This document shows positions 53,796 through 61,853 of a stretch of DNA of 64,000 bases, in pieces (within the stretch, counting starts at the first letter, position 1; each line of letters starts with the position of its first letter). Position numbers and translations under genes: made by a program. Source of the DNA: JBJXHC01 sp046160825 (GTDB lineage: Bacteria > Bacteroidota > Ignavibacteria > UBA10030 > UBA6906); the NCBI GenBank assembly GCA_046160825.1, contig JBJXHC010000097.1:4778-68777 (forward strand). The letters are read 5' to 3'. The notes under the pieces were generated by a model, which made no database searches, was not told the DNA's origin, and saw only the letters and a program-made list of their open reading frames with translations.

Positions 53796-56219
53796 CTATT
53801 TCCGGCGTTTCTGGTTCCGTTTGGTTTTCGCCTTCTTGGCCAGCGGCTTTGCTACTTTCTTTGTTTTCAGTTTGATTTTTCGTTTCGGCTTTGCCTTGGT
53901 AGCTTTCTTCTTTGCTGCCGGACGTTTCTTTGATGTTTTCCTCTTCTCAACATTCGGCTTCTTCAACTGGCCTGCAATCAGGTTCAGGGCGCTACCGGCT
54001 TTGAACCACTCGATCTGGTTTTCATTGAACGTATGGTTGAGCAAACACTCGTCGATGGTGCCATCCGAGTGTTTCAGGAGGAGCCGTAGCGGGACACCGG
54101 GGGCAAATCTCGACAATCCAACTATTGAGGCCTTGTCGTCTTCGCGCACCTTGTCGTAGTCATTGGGACTTGCAAACGTTAGCGGAAGCATTCCCTGCTT
54201 CTTCAGGTTGGTCTCATGGATGCGCGCAAAGCTCTTCACAACGATCGCCTTGCCACCAAGCCAGCGAGGTTCCATCGCAGCATGCTCTCGACTCGATCCT
54301 TCTCCATAATTTTCATCTCCAACCACAATCCAGCCGAGTCCGCGTGCTTTGTACTCTCGTGCGACGGCTGAGAAATCCTTGATCTCCCCGGTGAAAACAT
54401 TCTTTCCCTTGCCGATGTCGTCACTGTAGGCATTCACCGCGCCGATGAACATGTTGTTGGAAATATTGTCGAGATGGCCTCTATACTTCAACCACTTGCC
54501 TGCGGGAGAGATATGATCGGTCGTACACTTCCCCTTTGCTTTGAGCAGCACCGGAAGGTCGATAAAATCATTGCCGTCCCACGGTGCAAACGCTGAGAGC
54601 ACTTGCAAGCGGTCACTCTTGGGAGAGACCTTCACAACTACTTTGGTTCCATTCTTCGCGGGAGCGGTATAGCCCTTTGCCCCTGGCGTAAACCCCTTGC
54701 GCGGTAATTCATTCCCGCTGGGAGGATCGAGCTTCACCAATTCGCCTTTCTCATTCACCAACGTGTCTGTAAGTGGATTGAATGTGAGTCGACCTGCAAG
54801 GGCAAAGGCAGTAACGATCTCCGGACTTGCAACGAACGCGTGCGTATCGGGATTCGCATCGTTGCGGCCGGCAAAATTGCGGTTAAACGATGTGATGATT
54901 GAGTTCTTATCACCCTTCTGCACATCATGCCTCTTCCATTGACCGATGCATGGACCGCAGGCGTTCGCCAATACCAGTCCGCCAATTTCGGTGAGGATTT
55001 TCAAATGTCCGTCACGCTCGATCGTTGCGCGAATCTGTTCCGAACCCGGCGTAATGGTGAACTCCGACTTCGCGTGGAGCCCCTTGCTCAAGGCCTGCCG
55101 TGCAATGCTGGTAGCCCGTTCGATGTCTTCGTAGCTCGAGTTCGTGCAGCTTCCAATCAGAGCGACACGCAGTTCTTCCGGATAGTTGTTTGAGCGAACC
55201 GCATTTCCAAACTCGGAGATCTTCCAGGCCTTGTCGGGCGTGAAGGGGCCATTCACCAATGGCTCAAGCTCCGAGAGATTGATCTCGATAACCTGATCAT
55301 AATATTTTTCCGGCGATTGAAGGACTTCAGTATCCGGGCGGAGATGTTCAGCTATCTTGTCGGCGAGTTTTGCAACGGCAGCTCTGCCGGTTGCGTTCAA
55401 GTAGTCTGCCATTCGGGAATCGTACGGGAAGATCGAAGTCGTTGCACCGACTTCAGCACCCATATTGCAGATAGTTCCTTTTCCCGTCGCCGAGATGGAC
55501 TTCGTTCCTTCACCAAAATACTCCACGATGGCACCTGTTCCGCCTCGTACAGTGAGAATGCCTGCAACTTTGAGAATAACATCCTTGGCTGAAGTCCAGC
55601 CGCTGAGAGAGCCAGTCAACTTCACGCCAATGACTTTCGGGAATTTCAGCTCCCACGGCATCCCCGACATCACGTCAACCGCATCCGCTCCACCGACGCC
55701 AATGGCGATCATACCAAGTCCGCCGGCGTTGGGCGTGTGCGAATCGGTCCCAATCATCATACCGCCGGGGAATGCGTAATTCTCCAGAACTACTTGATGG
55801 ATAATCCCCGCACCCGGCTTCCAGAATCCAATGCCGTACTTGTTTGAAACTCCGGCAAGAAAATCGAACACCTCTTTGTTATCCGTGAACGCCTGAGCCA
55901 AATCTGCACGAGCGCCAACCTGCGCTTGAATCAAGTGGTCGCAATGCACTGTGCTTGGAACTGCCACGGTTGGAATACCTGCTGACATGAACTGTAACAG
56001 TGCCATCTGTGCCGTTGCATCCTGCATTGCCACTCGATCTGGTGCAAGGTCAACGTATGTCTTGCCACGCTCCGCAGCCTGCTCCACCGGTTGCCAGTAG
56101 TGTGCATAGACAATTTTTTCGGAAAGCGTGAGCGGACGACCCACCACTTTGCGGCTGGCCTCTATGCGATCCGGGAACTGACTGTATGCCTTCTTAATGA
56201 GGTCAAGATCAAATATCAT
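53796..56219 (-). CDS. acn: Aconitate hydratase, mitochondrial type, with lysine-rich C-terminal tail
   Basis: 807 residues from the ATG at 56219, with AGGA upstream; the open frame goes back to 56309 but the added part is leader. The Fe-S Cys ligands are in GSCTNSSYED and ANACGPCIGQW, and PGGMMIGTDSHTPNAGG and GEGSSREHAAMEPRWLGG are catalytic blocks. It interconverts citrate and isocitrate. The enzyme proper ends near residue 752. The remaining ~55 residues are almost only Lys, Arg, Ala, Thr and Pro (KKRPAAKKKATKAKPKRK), like a histone H1 tail and not a normal part of the family. Confidence 0.97.
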   Translation of the reverse strand: MIFDLDLIKKAYSQFPDRIEASRKVVGRPLTLSEKIVYAHYWQPVEQAAERGKTYVDLAPDRVAMQDATAQMALLQFMSAGIPTVAVPSTVHCDHLIQAQVGARADLAQAFTDNKEVFDFLAGVSNKYGIGFWKPGAGIIHQVVLENYAFPGGMMIGTDSHTPNAGGLGMIAIGVGGADAVDVMSGMPWELKFPKVIGVKLTGSLSGWTSAKDVILKVAGILTVRGGTGAIVEYFGEGTKSISATGKGTICNMGAEVGATTSIFPYDSRMADYLNATGRAAVAKLADKIAEHLRPDTEVLQSPEKYYDQVIEINLSELEPLVNGPFTPDKAWKISEFGNAVRSNNYPEELRVALIGSCTNSSYEDIERATSIARQALSKGLHAKSEFTITPGSEQIRATIERDGHLKILTEIGGLVLANACGPCIGQWKRHDVQKGDKNSIITSFNRNFAGRNDANPDTHAFVASPEIVTAFALAGRLTFNPLTDTLVNEKGELVKLDPPSGNELPRKGFTPGAKGYTAPAKNGTKVVVKVSPKSDRLQVLSAFAPWDGNDFIDLPVLLKAKGKCTTDHISPAGKWLKYRGHLDNISNNMFIGAVNAYSDDIGKGKNVFTGEIKDFSAVAREYKARGLGWIVVGDENYGEGSSREHAAMEPRWLGGKAIVVKSFARIHETNLKKQGMLPLTFASPNDYDKVREDDKASIVGLSRFAPGVPLRLLLKHSDGTIDECLLNHTFNENQIEWFKAGSALNLIAGQLKKPNVEKRKTSKKRPAAKKKATKAKPKRKIKLKTKKVAKPLAKKAKTKRNQKRRK

Positions 56220-56265
56220 TCGAGAAATCCTTTGAGGGGTTACATGTGAAGACAAATCTGATTCA

Positions 56266-56294
56266 AATATACGGAGAGTGTGAGTTGAGTGCAA
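56266..56294 (-). promoter_or_regulatory. Sigma70-like promoter of aconitase
   Basis: Minus strand TTGCAC (56294-56289), 17-base spacer, TATATT (56271-56266), continuing as TATATTTG, which also fits the Bacteroidota -7 pattern TAnnTTTG. It is 47 bases before the ATG at 56219. Confidence 0.6.
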
Positions 56295-56420
56295 GATGAG
56301 TTCATTCAACGACCGTAGTGCTGCGCGAGCGACGAACCTCTATGGAAACTCATCCACCACATCGTGCATCCGATAAAGTCTTGGTCACCTATTGTGATTT
56401 CGCGCTTTCTGCTTTTTTAC

Positions 56421-56446
56421 CTTTGCTTCTTTGCGCCTTTGCGTGA
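56421..56446. repeat. CTTTGCG short tandem repeat
   Basis: Three imperfect copies, ctttgcttc, tttgcgc, ctttgcgtga, in a row at 56421-56446. Short runs of this type recur between genes in many environmental genomes. No gene is attached to this one. Confidence 0.45.
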
Positions 56447-56463
56447 TCACTCAGCCGGGTTGG

Positions 56464-56492
56464 TTGCAATAGAATGCATTTTTTGGTAATTT
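56464..56492 (+). promoter_or_regulatory. Sigma70-like promoter of clpS
   Basis: TTGCAA at 56464-56469, 17-base spacer, TAATTT at 56487-56492, the same two hexamers as in the purM promoter; 33 bases before the ATG. Confidence 0.55.
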
Positions 56493-56524
56493 TCAGCAAT
56501 CTTAAGGGAGTTTGCGCCACACCC

Positions 56525-56803
56525 ATGCCTGAGAAACCTCTAGAACAGCACGACGATCAGGAAGAAGTCATTATCGAAGAGCCTGCGAAAGTCATTCTCT
56601 TCAATGACAACGTCCATTCGTTTGAGGAAGTGATTGTCCAACTTATCAAGGCGATCAAGTGTACTCAGAGCAAAGCGGAAGGCCTTGCATCGGAAGTCCA
56701 CAATACGGGAAAAGCCGTGGTGTATGCCGGCGATTTGCTCCGCTGCATGGATGTGAGCAGTGTGCTGGAGGAAATACGGTTGATGACGCAGATTGAAGTG
56801 TAA
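56525..56803 (+). CDS. clpS: ATP-dependent Clp protease adaptor ClpS
   Basis: 92 residues from the ATG at 56525; the frame is open to 56474, but ClpS proteins start with a short flexible acidic tail as here (PEKPLEQHDDQEEV). The core VILFNDNVHSFEEVI holds the Asn/Asp pair that binds the N-terminal amino group of substrates, and the C-terminal half has CTQSKAEGLASEVHNTGKAVVY, with the HxxG-type His typical of ClpS. It delivers N-degron proteins to ClpA/ClpC. No clp ATPase gene is near. Confidence 0.93.
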   Translation: MPEKPLEQHDDQEEVIIEEPAKVILFNDNVHSFEEVIVQLIKAIKCTQSKAEGLASEVHNTGKAVVYAGDLLRCMDVSSVLEEIRLMTQIEV

Positions 56804-56853
56804 AATCAAGGCAAAAGGTAAAAGTAAAAATATAAAATGAAGACTGATGACTG

Positions 56854-59592
56854 ATGATGACATCCAAAGAAATACGACAGAGCTTTCTTGATTACTTTGA
56901 GCAACGCGGGCACCGGATTGTGCAAAGCTCGCAGGTGATTCCTCACGGCGATCCCACCCTTCTGTTTACCAACGCGGGGATGAATCAGTTCAAGGATGTC
57001 TTCCTTGGCACAGGCAAGCGTGAGTATGTGCGTGCAGCGGATACGCAGAAGTGTATTCGTGTCAGCGGGAAGCATAACGACCTGGAAGAAGTCGGGCGGG
57101 ACACGTACCACCACACATTCTTTGAGATGCTCGGCAACTGGTCATTCGGCGACTACTACAAGAAGGAAGCCATCGAGTGGGCGTGGGATCTGCTTACCCG
57201 TGTATGGGGCCTGGAGAAGAAGCGCCTCTACGCAACCGTGTACGAGACTGACGACGAAGCAGCGGAGCTTTGGAAGAAAGTCACCGACATCGACCCCACA
57301 CACATCCAGAAGTTTGGTAAGAAAGATAATTTTTGGGAAATGGGCGAAACTGGACCGTGCGGACCGTGTTCTGAAATCCATATTGACTTGACGCCCGACT
57401 ATTCCGGTGGCCATCTTGTGAACGCCGGGGATGCACGTGTGATGGAAATATGGAACCTGGTTTTTATCCAGAACAACCGGAATGAGAAGGGCGAGCTTGA
57501 GAATCTCCCGGCAAAGCATGTTGACACAGGTATGGGCTTCGAGCGTGTCTGTGCCGTATTGCAAGGGAAGAAATCCAACTACGATACCGATGTGTTCATG
57601 CCGATCATCTCGGCGATTGCAAACACTGTGGGCAAGCCGTACACCGGTGGACTCGACTCCCCCACCGATATTGCGATGCGTGTTATCGCCGACCACATTC
57701 GCATGCTCACGTTCTCGATCACTGATGGCGCAATTCCCGGCAATGACGGTCGGGGCTACGTGCTGCGCAGGATTCTTCGTCGTGCTGCGCGCTTTGGCCG
57801 CAACCTCGGCATGAAGGAACCATTCATCTACAAGATCACTGGCTCTGTAGTTGATTCGATGGGCAAGGCGTTCCCGGAGATTGTGGAAAAACAATCCCAT
57901 GTTGAACGTGTGATAAAAGCTGAGGAAGAGGGATTTAACGCGACGCTGGATAGAGGATTGGAGATATTTGAGTCTGTTGCTGCGCGAGTTGGTTCGACGA
58001 AAGTGTTTCCCGGTGATGATGCGTTCAAGTTATATGATACGTATGGCTTCCCTCTCGACTTGACACAATTGATGGCTTCCGAGTTCGGGTTGAAGGTTGA
58101 TGTTAGCAGGTTTACAGAACTGATGGAAGGACAGCGACACCGCGGCCGTGCGTCAAGGTCGAGGGCCAAAGAGCTTCTTGATCAAATGTTAGACATAAAA
58201 ACCAAGTTTGTCGGTTATGACAACTTCGAGTGCGAGACAATTGTTAGTTCGAGCAAACTTAGCAACGAAGGAATTGTTGAATACATCGTTACGGAAAAAA
58301 CCCCATTCTATACTGAATCTGGTGGACAAGTAGCTGACACGGGTATCATTGAAATGCTTGGGGGTAAATTTCAAATCAATTCAGTTCTTAGATCTGGAGA
58401 CGGCGTTCTTCATCGCGTGCAAGGGATAGATGATGTGATCGGCCAAAGCGTAGCTTTGAGAGTTGACGTCCCCCGTCGCCAGAGCATCCAGCGCAACCAC
58501 TCAGCCACACACATTGTGCATGAGGCACTGAGGCGAGTTCTTGGAACACACGTCCATCAGCAAGGCTCCTTGGTCGCGCCGGATCACTTGCGCTTCGACT
58601 TTCCTCATTTTGGGAAGATCAGTCCGGAAGAGATAAAAGCAATCGAAGACATTGTGAATGGGAAGATCGCCGAGGATATTTCTGTCTTTACCGAAGTCGA
58701 TATGCCGATTGAGAAGGCGAAGAAAATCCCGAACGTCAAAATGTTCTTCGGCGACAAGTATGGCGACATTGTGCGCGTTGTGTTTATCGATGAGAAGTTC
58801 AGCGTGGAGTTCTGCGGTGGCACACACGTCAAAAACACCAAAGACATCGGGCTCTTCAAGATTATCTCCGAGTCGAGTATTGCCAGTGGCGTGCGTCGCA
58901 TCGAGGCGGTCACAGGCGAAGGCATCCAACGCTATATCGAGCAGCAGAAAGAACGTGCTGGCACGTTAACTGCTCAATTGGAGCGACTGATTGAGGAAAC
59001 GGAATCTCTCCAGAAGGAACTGGGCAAGTACGCGGGTCAGACGCCCGAGTACAAACGTCCAGCACTTGGAGCCGTCTCCCTCCCTCCCGATCCTTCATTG
59101 GCGATCAGTACGGTTGAGAAGCACATTGTGGAGCGCGAGCAAACGATTGAAGAGTTCACCAAGCACGCCGCCGACATGCGCAAGGAGTTGAGCAAACACA
59201 AGGTGAAGGAAGCTGCCGGAGGGATTGATGGATTGGTGGCAAGTGCCGTGGCACTCAATGGCTTCAAGATTGTCTCCTCGAAGGTCGACGCATCCACTAT
59301 GGACGAGTTGAAGAGCATCGGCGATACATTGCGTTCCAAGCTTGGCAGTGGCGTTGGTGTTCTTGCCAGTGTCATCGACGAGAAGGTTGCACTCGTCTGC
59401 GTTGTTACAGATGATCTCATCAAGACAAAGAACCTGCAAGCCGGCAAGATCGTGGGTGAGCTCGCCAAACAAGTTGGCGGTGGGGGTGGCGGCAAGCCGC
59501 ACCTTGCAACCGCGGGTGGCAAGGATGTAACGAAGCTTGATGAGGCATTGATGGGAGCGATGGATGTTATCCAGAGGATGTTGGAGAAATAA
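56854..59592 (+). CDS. alaS: Alanine--tRNA ligase
   Basis: 912 residues. The class II core has SFLDYFEQRGHRIV, LFTNAGMNQFKDVFLG, and GPCGPCSEIHID; the editing domain has the zinc motif HSATHIVHEALRRVLG and CGGTHVKNTKDIG; the C-terminal C-Ala domain has GGGGGGKPHLATAGG. It charges tRNA-Ala and hydrolyses mischarged Ser/Gly. Two ATGs, 56854 and 56857, lie side by side and no Shine-Dalgarno is visible. The DUF2442 gene starts at its last base. Confidence 0.98.
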   Translation: MMTSKEIRQSFLDYFEQRGHRIVQSSQVIPHGDPTLLFTNAGMNQFKDVFLGTGKREYVRAADTQKCIRVSGKHNDLEEVGRDTYHHTFFEMLGNWSFGDYYKKEAIEWAWDLLTRVWGLEKKRLYATVYETDDEAAELWKKVTDIDPTHIQKFGKKDNFWEMGETGPCGPCSEIHIDLTPDYSGGHLVNAGDARVMEIWNLVFIQNNRNEKGELENLPAKHVDTGMGFERVCAVLQGKKSNYDTDVFMPIISAIANTVGKPYTGGLDSPTDIAMRVIADHIRMLTFSITDGAIPGNDGRGYVLRRILRRAARFGRNLGMKEPFIYKITGSVVDSMGKAFPEIVEKQSHVERVIKAEEEGFNATLDRGLEIFESVAARVGSTKVFPGDDAFKLYDTYGFPLDLTQLMASEFGLKVDVSRFTELMEGQRHRGRASRSRAKELLDQMLDIKTKFVGYDNFECETIVSSSKLSNEGIVEYIVTEKTPFYTESGGQVADTGIIEMLGGKFQINSVLRSGDGVLHRVQGIDDVIGQSVALRVDVPRRQSIQRNHSATHIVHEALRRVLGTHVHQQGSLVAPDHLRFDFPHFGKISPEEIKAIEDIVNGKIAEDISVFTEVDMPIEKAKKIPNVKMFFGDKYGDIVRVVFIDEKFSVEFCGGTHVKNTKDIGLFKIISESSIASGVRRIEAVTGEGIQRYIEQQKERAGTLTAQLERLIEETESLQKELGKYAGQTPEYKRPALGAVSLPPDPSLAISTVEKHIVEREQTIEEFTKHAADMRKELSKHKVKEAAGGIDGLVASAVALNGFKIVSSKVDASTMDELKSIGDTLRSKLGSGVGVLASVIDEKVALVCVVTDDLIKTKNLQAGKIVGELAKQVGGGGGGKPHLATAGGKDVTKLDEALMGAMDVIQRMLEK

Positions 59593-59891
59593 TGCCAACA
59601 CGCAAGCTTGTGAGAGTTCTACACGCCGAGCCTACCTCGGAATTTAACGTTCGTATTGAGTTCACCGATGGCACCCGGCGAGTCGTCGATTTGGAGCCCT
59701 ACCTTCATGGGCCGGTTTTCGATAAAATTCGCAATGACCATGAAGTCTTCCGATCGCTTAAGGTCAACGAACGCATGGGAACCATCATGTGGGAAAACGG
59801 CGCTGACATTGACCCAGACGTGCTCTACCACAATCTCACGCCGGCATGGATGGAGAATGATCAGGAAACTATTGCAAAGAGGGATTCGTGA
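59592..59891 (+). CDS. DUF2442 protein
   Basis: 99 residues of the DUF2442 type: the beta core FNVRIEFTDGTRRVVDLEPYL, GPVFDKIRNDHEVFRSLKV, GTIMWENGADIDPDVLYHNL. Small proteins of this family are often found with toxin-antitoxin-like genes; their function is unknown. It overlaps the alaS stop by one base and overlaps the next small ORF as GTGA, so all three may be read from one message. It opens the accessory island. Confidence 0.85.
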   Translation: MPTRKLVRVLHAEPTSEFNVRIEFTDGTRRVVDLEPYLHGPVFDKIRNDHEVFRSLKVNERMGTIMWENGADIDPDVLYHNLTPAWMENDQETIAKRDS

Positions 59892-59907
59892 ACGTCAGGA
59901 AGGAACC
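59874..59907 (+). repeat. Direct repeat copy A at the 3' end of the DUF2442 gene
   Basis: From gcaaag to ggaacc, about 29 of 34 positions agree with copy B at 60260-60294 at the end of the hicB gene. It spans the stop codon in each. Confidence 0.5.
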
Positions 59908-60055
59908 TTCGCAGCCGGATGAACTAACCAAGAGTAAGAATGAACAACTCTGGGCGAAGGAAGCTCTGCGACGTCACGAGGAATTCGTCAATGGTAAAGC
60001 TAAGGCTCGTCCGGCGGCCGAGGTATTTCGAAATGCACGAGCACGGCTTGAGTAG
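59888..60055 (+). CDS. Small addiction-module-like protein
   Basis: 55 residues from a GTG (59888) that overlaps the DUF2442 stop. Highly charged and helical, with LWAKEALRRHEEFVNGKAKARP and EVFRNARARLE. The pattern is like that of putative addiction-module component (PF09720-type) peptides, in which a short charged helix pair ends in an EVxxxARxxL motif; the call is weak. No toxin gene is adjacent. Read as part of the island. Confidence 0.45.
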   Translation: MNVRKEPSQPDELTKSKNEQLWAKEALRRHEEFVNGKAKARPAAEVFRNARARLE

Positions 60056-60094
60056 GTTCTAGTGTTTGCTTGAAACAATGACGAAGGAGGGCAG

Positions 60095-60277
60095 ATGAAT
60101 CTCACAGCAGTGTTTCAGAAGGTACCCGAAGGATATGTTGCTTTTGTTGCAGAACTGCCGGGTGCCAATACTCAGGGCGAAACCCTCCTGGAAGCTCGGG
60201 AGAATCTCTTGGAAGCCGTCGAGCTGGTCCTTGATGCAAACCGTCAGACGGAGGCTATGGCAAAGGGGGATACGTGA
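60095..60277 (+). CDS. HicB-family antitoxin-like protein, no HicA partner
   Basis: 60 residues with the HicB partial RNase-H fold: LTAVFQKVPEGYVAFVAELPGANTQG and LLEARENLLEAVELVLDANR. GGAGGG precedes the ATG. HicB proteins of this length class usually end in a longer GxxVIRE-type tail; here the frame stops early at GDT. In the next frame the bases read IRERWER, and removing one G from the GGGGG run at 60265-60269 would restore that tail, so a recent frameshift is possible. No HicA toxin is found on either side. Confidence 0.75.
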   Translation: MNLTAVFQKVPEGYVAFVAELPGANTQGETLLEARENLLEAVELVLDANRQTEAMAKGDT

Positions 60278-60294
60278 GCGTTGGGAAAGGAACC
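60260..60294 (+). repeat. Direct repeat copy B at the 3' end of hicB
   Basis: Matches copy A (59874-59907) at about 29 positions with one extra base, 386 bases away. Confidence 0.5.
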
Positions 60295-60921
60295 GGTTCA
60301 TTTAAGCGGGAGACGACAGGAACAAAGACCGGGTATAAAGATATGGGACTAGGAATACACTCGAAGAGAGAAATTAATGGAAGGGTGATCCTATCAATCC
60401 AAGCCGAGGACATACTCCGATTTACTCTTGGCACGCGATACAATTGTATTCACGGGAGTAGGCTGGAAGAGAAAAAATGGAAGCATATTCTGAAAAGATT
60501 ATCTTCCGCCCTATCCTTCACTTTGAGTACAATTGATACTGACGGCATTCACAAAGCAGAGATTGAAAGGTATCTTCGGTGCATTAAGACTTCGATTCAG
60601 TCGATGGAACAAACTGACCCAGAAGTTCTAATGGCGCTATTCGGATTGTGTTTTGAATTGGTGGGAGGACTTCCAGACAATCGTTCAAAACGAATAGTGA
60701 AGATTGATTCGCACAACTTTAGGCAAGGTCGATTTCGAACTGCATTTTATACACATGATGTTTTACAAAAGTATAAACTCATTATGCGGTCGGCACTAAA
60801 TGAAGAGTTCAAGCGCTTCTACTCAATTGACGATCTTGAAGACCATTTCAAAGGCGATATTCGCGATTTTGTTGAGTGGTTTAGACAAACACATCCCACT
60901 GCCTATGCACTATTGTTTTGA
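60274..60921 (+). CDS. Unknown protein of the accessory island, gene 1
   Basis: 215 residues from a GTG that overlaps the hicB stop. An ATG at 60343 would give 192 residues and leave out a stretch (GKGTGSFKRE) that matches the hicB 3' repeat, so it may be the real start. No signal peptide or membrane helix. Helical, with clusters of basic and aromatic residues and a central CIKTSIQSMEQTDPEVLMALFGLCFE. Codons are AT-richer than in flanking genes. No family recognised. It ends one base into the next gene (TGATG), so the two are coupled. Confidence 0.6.
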   Translation: MSVGKGTGSFKRETTGTKTGYKDMGLGIHSKREINGRVILSIQAEDILRFTLGTRYNCIHGSRLEEKKWKHILKRLSSALSFTLSTIDTDGIHKAEIERYLRCIKTSIQSMEQTDPEVLMALFGLCFELVGGLPDNRSKRIVKIDSHNFRQGRFRTAFYTHDVLQKYKLIMRSALNEEFKRFYSIDDLEDHFKGDIRDFVEWFRQTHPTAYALLF

Positions 60922-61829
60922 TGTTACTGTCTATCCTCAGATGCATCGCAACAAAAACATCTGGAACGAAGGTGAACTATTCAGCTGTCGTGGAGCATGT
61001 TGAGAGGCTTGACCCTCACAAACTGAGGCGAATCCTATTCTGGCAAAGGCTCAGGTGTGTTATAGTGACGCCAGTGGCGAAGCTCATTTTGCTCGCTTCG
61101 TGGGGACTGTTTGCAGGTGTTATTGTGGGAAGTATAGCGTTGGGATATTTTGCCCCGAAAGAACTCCTGTATCGCTATGTTTCTGGCATTTGGGCAGAAG
61201 GGCTAGCATTGGCATGGGCTGGGATCATCCTGTTTGCTATTCTCTCCACCTCGGGGATCAAAGTTGTTGGAGCTAAAGTTCGGGCAATTCAACATGAAGT
61301 TGACGAGTGGGCTTTGACGGCAAGTTGTTACGTTGATGCAATAGGAAGTCGGATAATACGATTGACTCAAGAGGATCAGTTATCTAGTCTGACGGCTGAA
61401 TCCGCACCAGCAAGAGTCATCCAACTTGTTGAGCGTGTCGCCGATGCCGGAAATCACGAATCAATAGTCACTGCCCTCCAGTCAAGAGGTTCAGTTCTCT
61501 TTGCGAAGTGGAGTACCGGGGATTTGCTCGCCTTGATATTTGCGATGTATCCGCATGACCAAGACCTGGCCGATCACCGCTATGAGTTTCTTCACGAGTT
61601 CTTCAAATTCATCGGAAAGGATCGAAGCCTAGCCCTACTGAGGTTATTCATAGATTCCCAATTGGTGCTTCGCGGAGGTTCTGGTGTAATGTTCTGGCTG
61701 CATTTCCAAAGATATGTCTACGATGAGTCCATTGACAACATTTTCAGGCCGGAGAACAGACCAAAACGGGAGCCTTGGTTGGTAGTTCAATCGCAAATCA
61801 ACAGAGTGAAGAACATAGATATTGCATAG
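60921..61829 (+). CDS. Unknown two-helix membrane protein of the accessory island, gene 2
   Basis: 302 residues from the ATG at 60921 (TGATG with the previous stop). Two membrane helices near 50-80 and 95-115 (LILLASWGLFAGVIVGSIALG; GLALAWAGIILFAILS) with a large C-terminal part on one side, helical and charged (VGAKVRAIQHEVDEW; RYEFLHEFFKFIGKDRSLALL). No known family. The gene pair is AT-richer than the flanks and is set between alaS and gmhA like an insertion. A soluble protein coupled to a two-helix membrane protein is a layout seen in some defence systems, but this is only an analogy. Confidence 0.6.
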   Translation: MLLSILRCIATKTSGTKVNYSAVVEHVERLDPHKLRRILFWQRLRCVIVTPVAKLILLASWGLFAGVIVGSIALGYFAPKELLYRYVSGIWAEGLALAWAGIILFAILSTSGIKVVGAKVRAIQHEVDEWALTASCYVDAIGSRIIRLTQEDQLSSLTAESAPARVIQLVERVADAGNHESIVTALQSRGSVLFAKWSTGDLLALIFAMYPHDQDLADHRYEFLHEFFKFIGKDRSLALLRLFIDSQLVLRGGSGVMFWLHFQRYVYDESIDNIFRPENRPKREPWLVVQSQINRVKNIDIA

Positions 61830-61853
61830 ACCTCCAGCCTCGAAAGATCTCTT

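Larger units (their letters stand above)
56220..56524. other. 305-base intergenic region between aconitase and clpS
   Basis: Holds the divergent acn promoter (56266-56294), the clpS promoter (56464-56492) and a short CTTTGCG repeat (56421-56446). No ORF or RNA gene is seen; the rest shows no structure. Confidence 0.6.

Noticed and set aside
57142..57900. 252-residue minus-strand ORF
   Set aside because: Opposite to alaS.
60274..60921. HicA toxin as partner of HicB
   Set aside because: The gene after hicB has none of the HicA features (GGxH, short dsRNA-binding fold).
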